From positions 77,429-141,428 of the forward strand of contig JBDRUT010000003.1 in assembly GCA_039801465.1 (NCBI GenBank): DNA of 64,000 nt, given 5' to 3'. Under the pieces are notes generated by a model that had not been told where the DNA came from, did not search any database, and worked only from the letters and a program-made list of their open reading frames with translations. Of the stretch, positions 26,572 to 35,876 are shown in pieces. Origin of the DNA: JAOABV01 sp039801465. GTDB taxonomy: Bacteria; Hydrothermota; Tepidihabitantia; Tepidihabitantales; CAIPLT01. Within the stretch, counting starts at the first letter, position 1, and the number at the start of each line of letters is the position of its first letter. A program made the translations under genes and the position numbers.

Positions 26572-27558
26572 ATGAAAATACTGTTTCTCAATGAAGCAGA
26601 AATAAAAAACATCTTAACGATGGCTGACGCAATAAAAGCAGTCGAATTGGCTTTTTTAGAGAAAGGTCGCGGTACTGCTCAAATGCCACCGAAGATGTAT
26701 CTTTTTTATGAAAAATATAATGGTGATATTCGTGTAATGCCATCATATATTCCGCGATTAGATATCTCTGGTGTAAAAATTGTCAATGTTCATCCTAATA
26801 ACCCCAAAAAGTATAATTTACCAAGTGTTATGGCAACAATTATCTTAATTAATCCGAAAAATGGTTGTCCGGTCGCAATTTTTGATGGCACTTGGATTAC
26901 CACGATGAGAACTGGTGCATCAGCCGGTGTTGCTTCCAAATATTTAGCCCGAAAAGATGCCAAAACCTTGGCATTGATTGGTGCCGGCGTTCAAGCGGAA
27001 ACCCAACTGGCTGCAATTACCCAAGTACGAAAAATAACTAAAGTAAAAATTTTTGATATTGTGGAAAAATTATGCCGAGAATTCATAAGTCGTAATCTCA
27101 AAAAATATCCTGTAAAATTTGAAATCGCCAAATCGATTAATGAATGTGTTGCTGATGCTGATATTATTTCGACCCAAACTCCAGTCCGAAAACCAATCAT
27201 TATGGCTGAATGGATTAAACCCGGAACGCATATTAATGCTATCGGTGCCGACGCTCCAGGAAAACAAGAATTGGATCCCAAAATCTTGCAAAAAAGCAAG
27301 ATCGTAATTGATGATTGGGAACAAGCAAGTCACTCGGGTGAAATTAATGTTCCTTTAGCCAAAAAGATAATTACCAAAAATGATATTTATTGTGAAATTG
27401 GCGATATTGTCGCTGGTAAGAAAAAAGGACGCACGAATGACAAAGAGATTACTATTTTTGACTCAACCGGACTCGGTATCCAAGATTTAACAACCGCTTT
27501 CCGAGTTTATAAGATAGCCAAAACAAAAGATTTAGGTGTCGAACTCACATTAATTTAA
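26572..27558 (+). CDS. Ornithine cyclodeaminase / mu-crystallin family protein
   Basis: 328 residues. The N-terminal dimerisation domain and the central Rossmann fold (LALIGAGVQAETQLAAI, about 124-140) match the OCD/AlaDH/mu-crystallin family, as do MRTGASAGVASKYLA and the C-terminal FDSTGLGIQDL. Members include ornithine cyclodeaminase, archaeal alanine dehydrogenase and ketimine reductase; the sequence alone does not decide which. ATG 26572 follows TGGAGG. Confidence 0.9.
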   Translation: MKILFLNEAEIKNILTMADAIKAVELAFLEKGRGTAQMPPKMYLFYEKYNGDIRVMPSYIPRLDISGVKIVNVHPNNPKKYNLPSVMATIILINPKNGCPVAIFDGTWITTMRTGASAGVASKYLARKDAKTLALIGAGVQAETQLAAITQVRKITKVKIFDIVEKLCREFISRNLKKYPVKFEIAKSINECVADADIISTQTPVRKPIIMAEWIKPGTHINAIGADAPGKQELDPKILQKSKIVIDDWEQASHSGEINVPLAKKIITKNDIYCEIGDIVAGKKKGRTNDKEITIFDSTGLGIQDLTTAFRVYKIAKTKDLGVELTLI

Positions 27559-27679
27559 TATTTATTAATCTTTTACCTTGGCTCGGCATCTTGGCAGTGC
27601 CGGTGGATTTTTCATATTAATTTAATAATAAGTTGATATTTTAATTATCGTTATTAGCTAACAATCAATGGGCAGAACC

Positions 27680-27704
27680 ATCTAATAGCAAATTGCTATT
27701 AGAT
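27680..27704. promoter_or_regulatory. Perfect 12-base palindrome, possible operator
   Basis: ATCTAATAGCAA, one central A, then TTGCTATTAGAT: a perfect inverted repeat ending 13 to 16 bases before the GT4 start codons. The single-base centre makes it a better protein-binding site than an RNA hairpin. No regulator gene lies next to it. Confidence 0.4.
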
Positions 27705-27720
27705 ATTGAGGATTTAGATG

Positions 27721-28893
27721 ATGGCGGATCAATTAAAGGTCTGTATGGTTTCGGATACTTATTTCCCTTATATCGGTGGTATTCCTGAACATATCTTTCA
27801 TCTTTCGCAAACCTTACGAAAAAATGGACACATCGTTAAAATTCTCACTGCCCGGTTTAGCGCTAAGATTGTCAAATCGTTACCCTATTTACCGGATGAA
27901 GAGTTTGTCTATCGGATTGGAAATGCTATGCTTATTCGTGCCAATAAATCCTTTGCCCGTTTAACTATCGGCTGGCGTCTTTCTGATAAAATTGAGAAAT
28001 TTTTCGAAAAGGAAAGGTTTGATATTATTCATATTCACGGCTCATTGGCGCCAACTTTACCGATTTTAGCGATTCGCCATTCTTCTGCCATCAATATTAT
28101 TACTTTTCATGCAACACATCCTAAAGATAAAAATTATTTATTCTTTAGACCACTGCTTTTACCATACATTAGGAAATTACACGGAAGAATTGCAGTTTCC
28201 GAAGCAGCACGGGAATCAAATATGTATTATTTTCCCGGCGATTGTCGAATTATTCCGAATGGTATCAATATTATTTTATACAATCCATCTGTAGCACGAT
28301 TAGAAAAATTTTCTGACCCGCGGCCGAAGATTTTGTTCTTGGGTCGATTTGAACCTCGTAAAGGACTGAAGTATCTTTTACAAGCTCTGCCTATAATAAA
28401 GAAAGAAATACCGGATGTTCTACTTATTATTGTTGGTGCCGGTGTTTTGGGTTATGCCTATCAAGAATACATTGCTAAAGAAGTTAAGGAAAATATTCAC
28501 TTTGCAGGTTTAATCCCGGAAGAAGAAAAACCCCATTATTATGCAAGTTGTGATGTATTTTGTGCACCTTCAATTGGATATGAAAGTTTTGGTATTGTTC
28601 TTTTAGAAGCAATGGCTTGTGGAAAACCAGTCGTGGCTTCAGATATTCCTGGCTATCGAACTATTATTAATGATGGTCAGGAAGGATTTTTAACCCAGCC
28701 TAAATGTCCTGAAGCAATTGCAGACCGAATCATCAAAATTTTAAAAAATCCCGAATTAGCAAAAAAAATGGGCGAACGCGGCTACCAAAAATCTTTGAAG
28801 TATTCTTGGGAACGAGTTGCACAACAAGTTGAAGAATATTATGTGGAGTTAGTGCATCAATATCCTTATTATAAGCGAAGATACACAATTTAG
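27721..28893 (+). CDS. Family 4 glycosyltransferase
   Basis: About 390 residues with a GT-B fold. N-terminal domain: VCMVSDTYFPYIGGIPEHIFHL, then the IIHIHGSLAP loop. C-terminal nucleotide-sugar domain: ILFLGRFEPRKGLKYLLQALP (about 200-220) and the EX7E-type ESFGIVLLEAMACGKPVVAS (about 281-300). Similar to PimB-type mannosyltransferases acting on lipid acceptors, but the substrate is unknown. GAGGA is the ribosome site; ATG 27718 is three bases earlier. A perfect palindrome lies just upstream. Confidence 0.92.
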   Translation: MADQLKVCMVSDTYFPYIGGIPEHIFHLSQTLRKNGHIVKILTARFSAKIVKSLPYLPDEEFVYRIGNAMLIRANKSFARLTIGWRLSDKIEKFFEKERFDIIHIHGSLAPTLPILAIRHSSAINIITFHATHPKDKNYLFFRPLLLPYIRKLHGRIAVSEAARESNMYYFPGDCRIIPNGINIILYNPSVARLEKFSDPRPKILFLGRFEPRKGLKYLLQALPIIKKEIPDVLLIIVGAGVLGYAYQEYIAKEVKENIHFAGLIPEEEKPHYYASCDVFCAPSIGYESFGIVLLEAMACGKPVVASDIPGYRTIINDGQEGFLTQPKCPEAIADRIIKILKNPELAKKMGERGYQKSLKYSWERVAQQVEEYYVELVHQYPYYKRRYTI

Positions 28894-28970
28894 ATACTGA
28901 CTGATAAAGATTTGTTATAGATAATTTAAAAGTATCAAATATTTACAAAAGATTATTTAAAAAAGAAGAA

Positions 28971-30410
28971 ATGATAAATAGTCACAAAGACACTGAAAGT
29001 CATAAGTCCAAAAATTTATCCAACTCAGAAATCAGTGTTGAGCAAGTAACCGATGAACCCTATCGATTAAAAGAACGAAGTCATTTCCTTTCTGTTCTCA
29101 AAATTCGTAATTTTATGATTTTTAGTTTATCTCAGGCGATTTCGCTTTTTGGAGACAAACTTGATTATATGGCTTTGTTAGCAATGATTGCTTTTTATTC
29201 GGAGAAATACGGTTGGCAAAGTGCTCGGGCAATTTCATATTTATCTGTAATCATTACTTTACCCACAATTGTTTTTGGACCATTGGCTGGAGTTTTGGTT
29301 GATCGTTGGAATCGACTAAAAGTACTAATTTTTTGTGATAGTTGTCGAGCTGTGCTAGTTCTGTTAATACCATTTATCGTGATTAGAACAAACAGTCTCT
29401 ACTTAGTCTATTCCATAGCGTTTTTGGTCTTTTTATTTGGGTTGTTTTTTAATACAGCGCGCTTATCAATAATTCCAAATTTAGTCGCTAAACGTCGACT
29501 TTTAGCAGCAAATTCATTTATGAATTTTGTGGGTAGGATCTCAACATTTTTAGGAATGTTTTTTGGTGGTTTAATTGTTGATTGGCAGATTTGGCAAAAA
29601 ATTGGGATTAAATATAGTTGGAGTGCTGGATTTTATCTTGATGCACTGACTTATTGTTTTTCTGTGTTTGGTTTAATATTAATTGCTATAAAAACCAATG
29701 TTTTTGGACAAAAATTTCTCTATGCAGAAGATTCTCGTTCCACCAAGAAATTGCGGTATTTTCGTCCTTTAATTTCATCGGCACGCATCCAAGAAAAGAG
29801 AACATTTGAAGAATTAAAGTTGGCGTTTCAATATATTAAGCAAACACCAAAAGTGCTCTTTGTTTTTACCACAATTCTTTTGTTGGTTATTATTGGTGCT
29901 ACTGCCTTTGTCTTATTAGTTCCCATTATCCAAAGTTCAAACCCTAAATTAGGCTTAGGTGTTGGGACAAAAGGTGTCGGTTTTGTTGCTGCTGCCGGTG
30001 CAGTTGGTTTAGTGTTAAGTTCGATGAGTTTCGGAATTATTGGCCATCGTATTAATAAAGAATATATGATGATTAGTGCTTTTTTGTTATTAGGAATAAT
30101 TACAATTCTTATGCCCTCATTAAATAGTTTTATTGCTTTATTACCTTTAGCATTTATTGCCGGATTATTGATTTCTCCAATTTTTATTATTCAAGATACG
30201 ATATTACACGAAACAATACCAGAATCAGTGCGTGGTCGAATTTTTTCAGCACGCGAATGGCTCTTACATTTGTCTTTTGGATTAGCATGTTTAATTATCG
30301 GTGAATTGACGAATTTTTTTTCTAAACAGCACTTAATGTATTTTACAGGGTCTTTAGTGGTCATAATTAGTATAATTGGATTTTTGGGGGTTAAAAATAA
30401 GTTACACTAA
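28971..30410 (+). CDS. Major facilitator superfamily transporter
   Basis: 479 residues with about 12 transmembrane helices after a hydrophilic 45-residue N-tail. The loop GPLAGVLVDRWNRLKVLIFCD (cited to show the G-x-x-x-D-R-x-x-R-[RK] element after helix 2) and the late IPESVRGRIFSAREW place it with MFS_3/enterobactin-exporter-like proteins. It is probably an efflux carrier. AAAGAAGAA before ATG 28971 is a weak ribosome site. Confidence 0.88.
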   Translation: MINSHKDTESHKSKNLSNSEISVEQVTDEPYRLKERSHFLSVLKIRNFMIFSLSQAISLFGDKLDYMALLAMIAFYSEKYGWQSARAISYLSVIITLPTIVFGPLAGVLVDRWNRLKVLIFCDSCRAVLVLLIPFIVIRTNSLYLVYSIAFLVFLFGLFFNTARLSIIPNLVAKRRLLAANSFMNFVGRISTFLGMFFGGLIVDWQIWQKIGIKYSWSAGFYLDALTYCFSVFGLILIAIKTNVFGQKFLYAEDSRSTKKLRYFRPLISSARIQEKRTFEELKLAFQYIKQTPKVLFVFTTILLLVIIGATAFVLLVPIIQSSNPKLGLGVGTKGVGFVAAAGAVGLVLSSMSFGIIGHRINKEYMMISAFLLLGIITILMPSLNSFIALLPLAFIAGLLISPIFIIQDTILHETIPESVRGRIFSAREWLLHLSFGLACLIIGELTNFFSKQHLMYFTGSLVVIISIIGFLGVKNKLH

Positions 30411-30749
30411 CCACCTTTTTCCAAAAAGATTAAGCAAAAAGCTATCTTAAATTCGTTCACAAATATCGTTTTGACTTTAAGTTGTTTAACTCTATATATT
30501 AAATAAAAACTGATTACTAATGATTTATAATACTTGGTATATCTATGTTACACAATGGAAAAATTTTTATAACCACCATATATTATTTTATTCAATCGTT
30601 AGGTTTTCTTTCGTAATATAATTAAAATTTATATAAGTAAGGATATTTTTATCTGGAAATTATGTAGATATTTTTGATTGTTTGTTATTAATACAAGATG
30701 AATTAAATTTTCCTAAGCAAAAAGAGGTGTTTTGACAATTAAGACAAGT
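30411..30749. other. AT-rich gap between convergent genes
   Basis: No gene seen. TTGACT (30471-30476) and TATATT (30495-30500), 18 bases apart, make a promoter-like pair facing right with no gene after it; in such AT-rich DNA this may be chance. Confidence 0.3.
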
Positions 30750-31184
30750 TTACAACAGAGTATTCCACAGCACACGCCAGGTTTTAATATCATCAGGATT
30801 TTTGACACGGACAATCATTGCGCCCATCATATGACCGTCATCGTATAGTATTAAGAGTTTATCTTCAGTAAGAAATTTGATACTCTTTTCTGACCAACAG
30901 CCCCAATTTCCACCTAAACTCGGTTTTATTTTGATGAGCTGGGAAATCTCAGGATTATTTACTAAGGTTTTTAGAATTGCTTTTTGCTTTTCCGTATATG
31001 ATGGGGTTAAGTCTGCAACTTTTCCTTCAAGTTGCTCAACTTTTTCTTTTAGGTCAATTCCTAGCCGTTTATGTTGATTTAATGCAATAGACATTGCGAC
31101 GATTATCGCCAAAAGTCCTAAATTGACAATTATAGATACAAACGAAATTACAAAAAATATTCGAGAACGGTTCTTGTTATTCAT
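30750..31184 (-). CDS. Small membrane-anchored coiled-coil protein, unknown function
   Basis: 144 residues. A transmembrane helix (about 9-34) is followed by a short coiled coil (about 38-58), then a compact C-terminal domain rich in W, G and D (SLGGNWGCWSEKSIKF, DDGHMMGAMIVRV). The single helix and order suggest an inner-membrane protein with its domain outside the cytoplasm. AAGGAGAT precedes the ATG. No family recognised. Confidence 0.65.
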   Translation of the reverse strand: MNNKNRSRIFFVISFVSIIVNLGLLAIIVAMSIALNQHKRLGIDLKEKVEQLEGKVADLTPSYTEKQKAILKTLVNNPEISQLIKIKPSLGGNWGCWSEKSIKFLTEDKLLILYDDGHMMGAMIVRVKNPDDIKTWRVLWNTLL

Positions 31185-31313
31185 CTCTTATCTCCTTAAA
31201 TTGGATTTGCACTTTTGAATAGTAAGGCGACTGATATGGATTTAATGTCAGAAAATATTTGTCTTTGAACCCATTTGCTCAGCGTAACCCAAAAGGGATC
31301 GACATAATTGAGG

Positions 31314-32042
31314 TTATGGTAAATAATTGGTCTTAACATTTTTTATTCCCCAGAAAATATTAGTTTTAATTCTTGGGTCTTTTTTATATAATTGATTAAG
31401 AAATTTACGGATCCGGTTTCTTTCACTCATATTTTCATATGGACATCGGTTTTTAATTTCAGGTAATTTATACGTATTAAGATACCTCGAGATTAGAGGT
31501 TTGTCAAAGAAATATAATGGTCTAATTATATAAAACCGCTTTTGGAAAAAATCTTGTTTGGGAACAAATGTTGTTATTTCGGAAGCATAAAACAAATTCA
31601 ACAAAAAAGTTTCATTAACATCTTCTAGATGATGGGCTAAGGCAATTTTTTTAATGCCATACTGGTCAGCAATTTCGAATAATCTTTTGCGTCGTTCTCG
31701 AGAACAGTAAAAACAATATTTTTGTTTTCTTTTTGTTATCTGAGCAAGTTTTTGGAGCACATCAATCTTGGAGATTAAGTAAGGTATCTTTATTTCCTCA
31801 AAGAACTTGGCAATTTTCTTAGTATTCCACTGCGGAAAACCTGGGTCAATATGTACTGCCAATAAATTCCATTCTTTATGTCTTCGAAGATTATATGCAT
31901 TAAAAAGGTGTGCTAATACAATGCTATCCGCTCCGCCGGAAACTCCAATTAAAACTTTTTCTTTATCTTGTAGTAGCTTGTATTCTTCTAAGGCTTTTTT
32001 GAATAGAGAAAAACTGGTCTTATAAAGCCAATTATCAAACAT
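31314..32042 (-). CDS. TtcA/TtuA-type tRNA thiolation enzyme
   Basis: 242 residues from ATG 32042. A PP-loop ATPase: VSGGADS (about 34-40) binds ATP and adenylates the target base. CFYCSRERRK gives a CxxC pair and NRCPYENMSERNRIRKFL a third Cys, the 4Fe-4S ligand set of TtcA-like enzymes, which use sulfide bound to the cluster. LAHHLEDVNETFLLNLF is also typical. It probably makes 2-thiocytidine or a related thiolated base in tRNA. It lies 29 bases after pmm, likely in one operon. Confidence 0.87.
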   Translation of the reverse strand: MFDNWLYKTSFSLFKKALEEYKLLQDKEKVLIGVSGGADSIVLAHLFNAYNLRRHKEWNLLAVHIDPGFPQWNTKKIAKFFEEIKIPYLISKIDVLQKLAQITKRKQKYCFYCSRERRKRLFEIADQYGIKKIALAHHLEDVNETFLLNLFYASEITTFVPKQDFFQKRFYIIRPLYFFDKPLISRYLNTYKLPEIKNRCPYENMSERNRIRKFLNQLYKKDPRIKTNIFWGIKNVKTNYLP

Positions 32043-32071
32043 TGAAAGCAATTCAAAAGAGAAATTTATTC

Positions 32072-33445
32072 CTAAGGGAGTTTAACATCATCAAATTTGT
32101 TTAATTGCTCATAAAATATCTGCTGAATCTCTTTTAGACGTTCGGGTGTTTTCGCTTCAAATCTTAAAACTAAAACCGGCTGGGTGTTGGATGCTCTAAC
32201 TAAACCCCAACCATCGGAAAATATTACTCTTACACCATCAATGTCAATTGTCTCGTAGTTTTGGGTCTTAAAGTAATCTCGTATTGCGTTGGTAACTTGG
32301 AATTTTAATTCGTCTGGACAGTTAACGCGGATTTCAGGAGTTGAATAATAATAAGGAATATCGGCTACCATTTCTGAAAGACTTTTGTTTGACTCAGAAA
32401 TTATTTTGAGCAATAGGGCTGAAGCGTAAATTGCATCATCATAACCATAATAATTTTCTGCAAAAAACATATGGCCGGACATTTCGCCTGCAAGTAAAGC
32501 ACCTTCTTCTTTCATTTTGGCTTTGATTAAGGAATGTCCTGTCTTCCACATTATTGGAATTCCGCCAACCGATTTTATATATTCAACTAAACCTTGAGAA
32601 CATTTCACTTCAAAGACAATTTTTGTATTTGGTTTTCGTTTTATTATATCCGCAGCAAATATTGCTAAAAGTTTATCTCCCCAAACAATATTCCCTTTAT
32701 CATCAATCGTACCGATTCTGTCAGCATCCCCATCATAACCAATGCCTAAATCTGCATCCAATTCTAATACTAAACTCTTAACATCTTTCATATATTCAGG
32801 TATAGTTGGGTCAGGAAGATGAGAAGGGAAATTACCATCAGGTTCAAGATTAATAAATACTGGGTCTATTCCTAATTTGTTAAATAACTCTTCAATAACA
32901 ACTCCGGCAGTCCCATTACCTGGGTCGAATACTACTTTTAACCCACTTTTGATTTTAATTTTATCAAGAATCATATTAATATAATCTGGAATAGGATTAA
33001 GCGTTGATACTTTTCCCTTGCCCGATACAAATTTTTCCGATTCAATTAACTTTCTCAAATTCTGAATCTCTTCACCATAAATTGTTGTCTTATTTAATCC
33101 AATTTTAAAACCATTAAACTCCTTAGGATTATGACTACCCGTAATCATAATTCCGGCATCTTTGTTATAATGAAATGCTGAGAAATAGAAAACAGGCGTT
33201 GGAATTATACCTAAATCAATAACATCACAGCCCGTAGAAATTATACCTTCAATTAGAACATCTCTAATTCTTTGAGATGAGAGCCGAACATCCCGACCAA
33301 TTAAAACTTCCGGATTTTGGTTTTCGAGTTTCTTTTGAACATAAGTACCATAACCTTGACCAAGCATAAACACAACATTATCAGGCAGATCTTTATCAGC
33401 AACACCTCTTATATCATATTCACGAAAAATTTGTGGATTTAGCAT
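32072..33445 (-). CDS. Phosphomannomutase/phosphoglucomutase
   Basis: 457 residues, four-domain alpha-D-phosphohexomutase. Phosphoserine loop TGSHNPKEFNGFK with Ser104, metal loop DGDADR (238-243), sugar loop GEMSGHMFF, and C-terminal phosphate-binding SNTQPVLVLRFEA-type region. It interconverts hexose 1- and 6-phosphates for nucleotide-sugar supply. No ribosome site is present; instead TTGACT and TAAACT lie immediately upstream, 16 bases apart, with the -10 ending 6 bases from the ATG, so the mRNA is probably leaderless. Confidence 0.94.
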   Translation of the reverse strand: MLNPQIFREYDIRGVADKDLPDNVVFMLGQGYGTYVQKKLENQNPEVLIGRDVRLSSQRIRDVLIEGIISTGCDVIDLGIIPTPVFYFSAFHYNKDAGIMITGSHNPKEFNGFKIGLNKTTIYGEEIQNLRKLIESEKFVSGKGKVSTLNPIPDYINMILDKIKIKSGLKVVFDPGNGTAGVVIEELFNKLGIDPVFINLEPDGNFPSHLPDPTIPEYMKDVKSLVLELDADLGIGYDGDADRIGTIDDKGNIVWGDKLLAIFAADIIKRKPNTKIVFEVKCSQGLVEYIKSVGGIPIMWKTGHSLIKAKMKEEGALLAGEMSGHMFFAENYYGYDDAIYASALLLKIISESNKSLSEMVADIPYYYSTPEIRVNCPDELKFQVTNAIRDYFKTQNYETIDIDGVRVIFSDGWGLVRASNTQPVLVLRFEAKTPERLKEIQQIFYEQLNKFDDVKLP

Positions 33446-33451
33446 AGTATT

Positions 33452-33479
33452 AGTTTATTTTCATTTTTACAAAAGTCAA
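33452..33479 (-). promoter_or_regulatory. Promoter abutting pmm start codon
   Basis: Minus-strand TTGACT (33479-33474), 16 bases, TAAACT (33457-33452), then AATACT and ATG. Transcription starting 7 bases after the -10 would begin at the ATG. Confidence 0.55.
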
Positions 33480-33486
33480 TATTATT

Positions 33487-33515
33487 AAAAAGGGCAGGTA
33501 ATACCTGCCCTTTTT
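33487..33515 (-). terminator. Strong intrinsic terminator (bidirectional shape)
   Basis: AAAAAGGGCAGGT and ACCTGCCCTTTTT form a perfect 13-base stem around a 3-base loop. It lies after the 112-residue secreted-protein gene and before the pmm promoter, isolating the two minus-strand units. Confidence 0.85.
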
Positions 33516-33571
33516 ATGCTTTGAAGAGACAAAGTTTTGTCTCCCACTTTATTTTTTATTTACACAATAAA

Positions 33572-33910
33572 TTATTTTCCATACGCTTCTTGCACTTTAT
33601 AAACATGCCATTTAGCAAATTCGGGGTCACGCAGGTTTTCCTTAATTTCAATTTCAGTCCAAGTCACACCATTCCAGATATCAATCCATTGAAGAATCAC
33701 TGGTAAAGAGAGGACTAATGTTAACCATTCCATCATCCTAATACCTACACCCTCATTATACATATAACCCGCACGAGGTCCAAAAAACCACGCATAAAGA
33801 CAAGCAACGCAGCCACCGCGTTTGGGTTTAGACGGCGCTTCAGCGTAAGCAATACCAGATACTTGCATTAATATTATGCCAACTAATAAGAGTGTGATTA
33901 TTTTTCTCAT
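33572..33910 (-). CDS. Small secreted/membrane protein with GPRAGYMYNEG motif
   Basis: 112 residues. A signal peptide (about 1-23, ending AYA-EA) is followed by CVACLYAWFFGPRAGYMYNEG, a hydrophobic segment (about 60-76) and a charged tail with VTWTEIEIKENL. The same F-F-G-P-R-x-G-x-x-x-N-E-G element occurs in a group of short uncharacterised envelope proteins of Bacteroidetes-like bacteria, as I recall; function unknown. AGGAGGTGATA precedes the ATG, and a strong terminator follows, so it is a single-gene unit. Confidence 0.75.
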   Translation of the reverse strand: MRKIITLLLVGIILMQVSGIAYAEAPSKPKRGGCVACLYAWFFGPRAGYMYNEGVGIRMMEWLTLVLSLPVILQWIDIWNGVTWTEIEIKENLRDPEFAKWHVYKVQEAYGK

Positions 33911-34006
33911 ATATTATCACCTCCTATTTGTAATTTATTATATCAAACATAATAGTTATATTACTAAAAATCATAGCATTGTCAATACCAAATGCAAAAC
34001 TTTATA

Positions 34007-34744
34007 TCATTGATTTCCTGTAGCAGGTAAAATAACTTTGAATAAAGTTGCTGGTAGTTCGGAGTTAAATTTCAATCGTGTTAGCCGTGTCTTGACAACT
34101 AAAACACCTTCTTTTAATCCCATTCGTAGTTCGGATTTACTTGGAATAGTAAAATTTTTATCAGAAAACAAACTATCGACAACGAAGATCATTGTAGGAT
34201 TATCAGTTTTGCCATAAGTTTCAAATCTTAAAGGGACATAGTTTGTTTTATCAATCCAAACGAGAATTTTATTATAATGCGGAAAATCTTCAATAATTGT
34301 ATCTTGTTTAGGATTGCCTTCCAAAAGAAAAACATTGTAATCTTTTACTTTACCATCCCATTTGAGTTTAAAATTAAATCCTTTATCGAAATAATTGATA
34401 AAATTTAATCCGATGCTAATAAAATCTTTAAGTCCTTCTAAAGGATCGGAAACTTCTTTTATGTGCCATTCCTTTTCTTTAGGGATACGCGTGTATAAAA
34501 ATTTTCCATCAAAGATTATTTCTTGTTCTTCTGGACTAATTAGATTTAGCCGAAAAAGGTTCGGAGATTGATAATAGAAGAACCCTTCGCTTATAAATTT
34601 ATTTTGTCTCGGTGCTGAAATCTCTCTTTGAATTGCACCAGATAAACTTTTAATTTTACTTGTTGCAGTTTTGGCACGAATCAGAATTGAATCACAATTA
34701 ATCGATTCTGTGTTGAATATAAATAACAATGTTATCATCAGCAT
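34007..34744 (-). CDS. LolA-like outer-membrane lipoprotein carrier
   Basis: 245 residues. A short N-terminal hydrophobic stretch (about 1-16) is followed by the unclosed-barrel LolA fold: KTATSKIKSLSGAIQRE helix, GFFYYQSPNLFRLNLISPEEQEI and IIFDGKFLYTRIPKEKEW strands (cited in pieces). LolA ferries lipoproteins across the periplasm to the outer membrane, so the cell should be diderm. No Shine-Dalgarno sequence; a near-consensus promoter ends 6 bases before the ATG, predicting a leaderless transcript. Confidence 0.85.
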   Translation of the reverse strand: MLMITLLFIFNTESINCDSILIRAKTATSKIKSLSGAIQREISAPRQNKFISEGFFYYQSPNLFRLNLISPEEQEIIFDGKFLYTRIPKEKEWHIKEVSDPLEGLKDFISIGLNFINYFDKGFNFKLKWDGKVKDYNVFLLEGNPKQDTIIEDFPHYNKILVWIDKTNYVPLRFETYGKTDNPTMIFVVDSLFSDKNFTIPSKSELRMGLKEGVLVVKTRLTRLKFNSELPATLFKVILPATGNQ

Positions 34745-35393
34745 TGTTTTAATATAATTAAAATTTGATAAATGTCAATCTGATTTTCCTGGAGATTTGT
34801 TTAATACAGTATTTTTGTAAATCTGATTTTACATCTGAGATTTATGCTTAAAATTTCTTCTTCTTAGAAAAGTTATATTGTCAATATAACTTGAAAAGTT
34901 GTTGATGTTTAATCTAGTTTATTGATTTTCATAAATTTTAGGCAAACTATCCTTAAAATAAGGGTATAGTCCCATCCGCCGATTATATTTTCGTATTTTA
35001 AGTGAAATAAAGTGTTTCTCTTTGTTGCAGTTAACTTGTTTTCTTATATTCCTATGCAACCGCTTATTTGGGGGGCTCTTTTTACAATAATCAAGAGAGC
35101 AAGATAAAAGTTTTAGATTAAGCAATTTAAGGACTCGGTTACCAAACGATTTCTCAAATTAAATATCTAATCAAATAGTAAACTGACCAGGAAAGCATGT
35201 TATGCGAAAATAAAAATTTTTAATTTTATGCTGTTTTTTTTGTTTTCAAAAAATTATCTACTATGTAAAAATCTAATGAGAGTTTTAGGTTTTAAAGAAT
35301 GGAACATAAAAGCCTTTTCAGTCAGTGCAAAAAGAACTAATTGACTTCATCTAATTAATATTTTATAATGCGTTAATGAACATAGGAGGAATT
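34745..35393. other. Gap with lolA promoter and a perfect palindrome
   Basis: Apart from the lolA promoter the clearest element is AAGTTATATTG-T-CAATATAACTT at 34870-34892, an 11-base perfect palindrome with a single-base centre. A 68-codon minus-strand frame (34919-35125) is basic and has no ribosome site; it is not accepted as a gene. Confidence 0.45.
34751..34778 (-). promoter_or_regulatory. Promoter abutting lolA start codon
   Basis: Minus-strand TTGACA (34778-34773), 16 bases, TATATT (34756-34751), AAAACA, ATG. The expected transcription start is the A of the start codon. Confidence 0.65.
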
Positions 35394-35867
35394 ATGTGTA
35401 ATAGTAAAAAGTTGTTGCTGATTTTGATTGGTCTAATTATTGTTTTAATATCCTTGAACTGTGCACCAGGGAATTATCGCTGGGACCCAAATGTTGAAGG
35501 TTCAAAACCAGCAAACTTCTGGGTTGGTTTGTGGCATGGTATTATTGTTATCGTTACTTTTATTGTGAGTCTATTTACAAACACGGTTAAAATTTATGAA
35601 GTCAACAATGTTGGTTGGGCTTATAATCTGGGATATATTTTAGGTTTATCAATATCTATCGGCGGTGGTTTTAGATACACTTACACTAAGAGACGAAAGG
35701 TTAAAAAATACGACTGGAATAAAATTGAAGAGAAAATTCGTGAAGGGATAAAAAACTGGCTTGAACAATCTGAAGACGAAACTAAGAAAAAAGAATGGGA
35801 AGAAATCGGCAAAAAAATTGAGGAGAAAATTAAACGCAGATTAAAAGAATGGGCAGAAGAGGAATAG
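35394..35867 (+). CDS. Small lipoprotein with two hydrophobic segments and charged C-terminal coil
   Basis: 157 residues from ATG 35394, after AGGAGGA. The N-terminus is a lipoprotein signal ending LISLNC (Cys about 24). Then FWVGLWHGIIVIVTFIVSLF and VNNVGWAYNLGYILGLSI form two hydrophobic segments. This W-H-G-x-I plus N-x-G-W-x-Y-N-x-G pattern is found in a widespread uncharacterised family. The last 55 residues are a long charged helix (KIEEKIREGIKNWLEQ), probably a coiled coil. The gene starts a three-gene plus-strand unit. Confidence 0.75.
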   Translation: MCNSKKLLLILIGLIIVLISLNCAPGNYRWDPNVEGSKPANFWVGLWHGIIVIVTFIVSLFTNTVKIYEVNNVGWAYNLGYILGLSISIGGGFRYTYTKRRKVKKYDWNKIEEKIREGIKNWLEQSEDETKKKEWEEIGKKIEEKIKRRLKEWAEEE

Positions 35868-35876
35868 GTCCATAGT

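Noticed and set aside
34919..35125. 68-codon basic minus-strand frame
   Set aside because: No ribosome site, no promoter, no family resemblance; composition expected from noncoding DNA.
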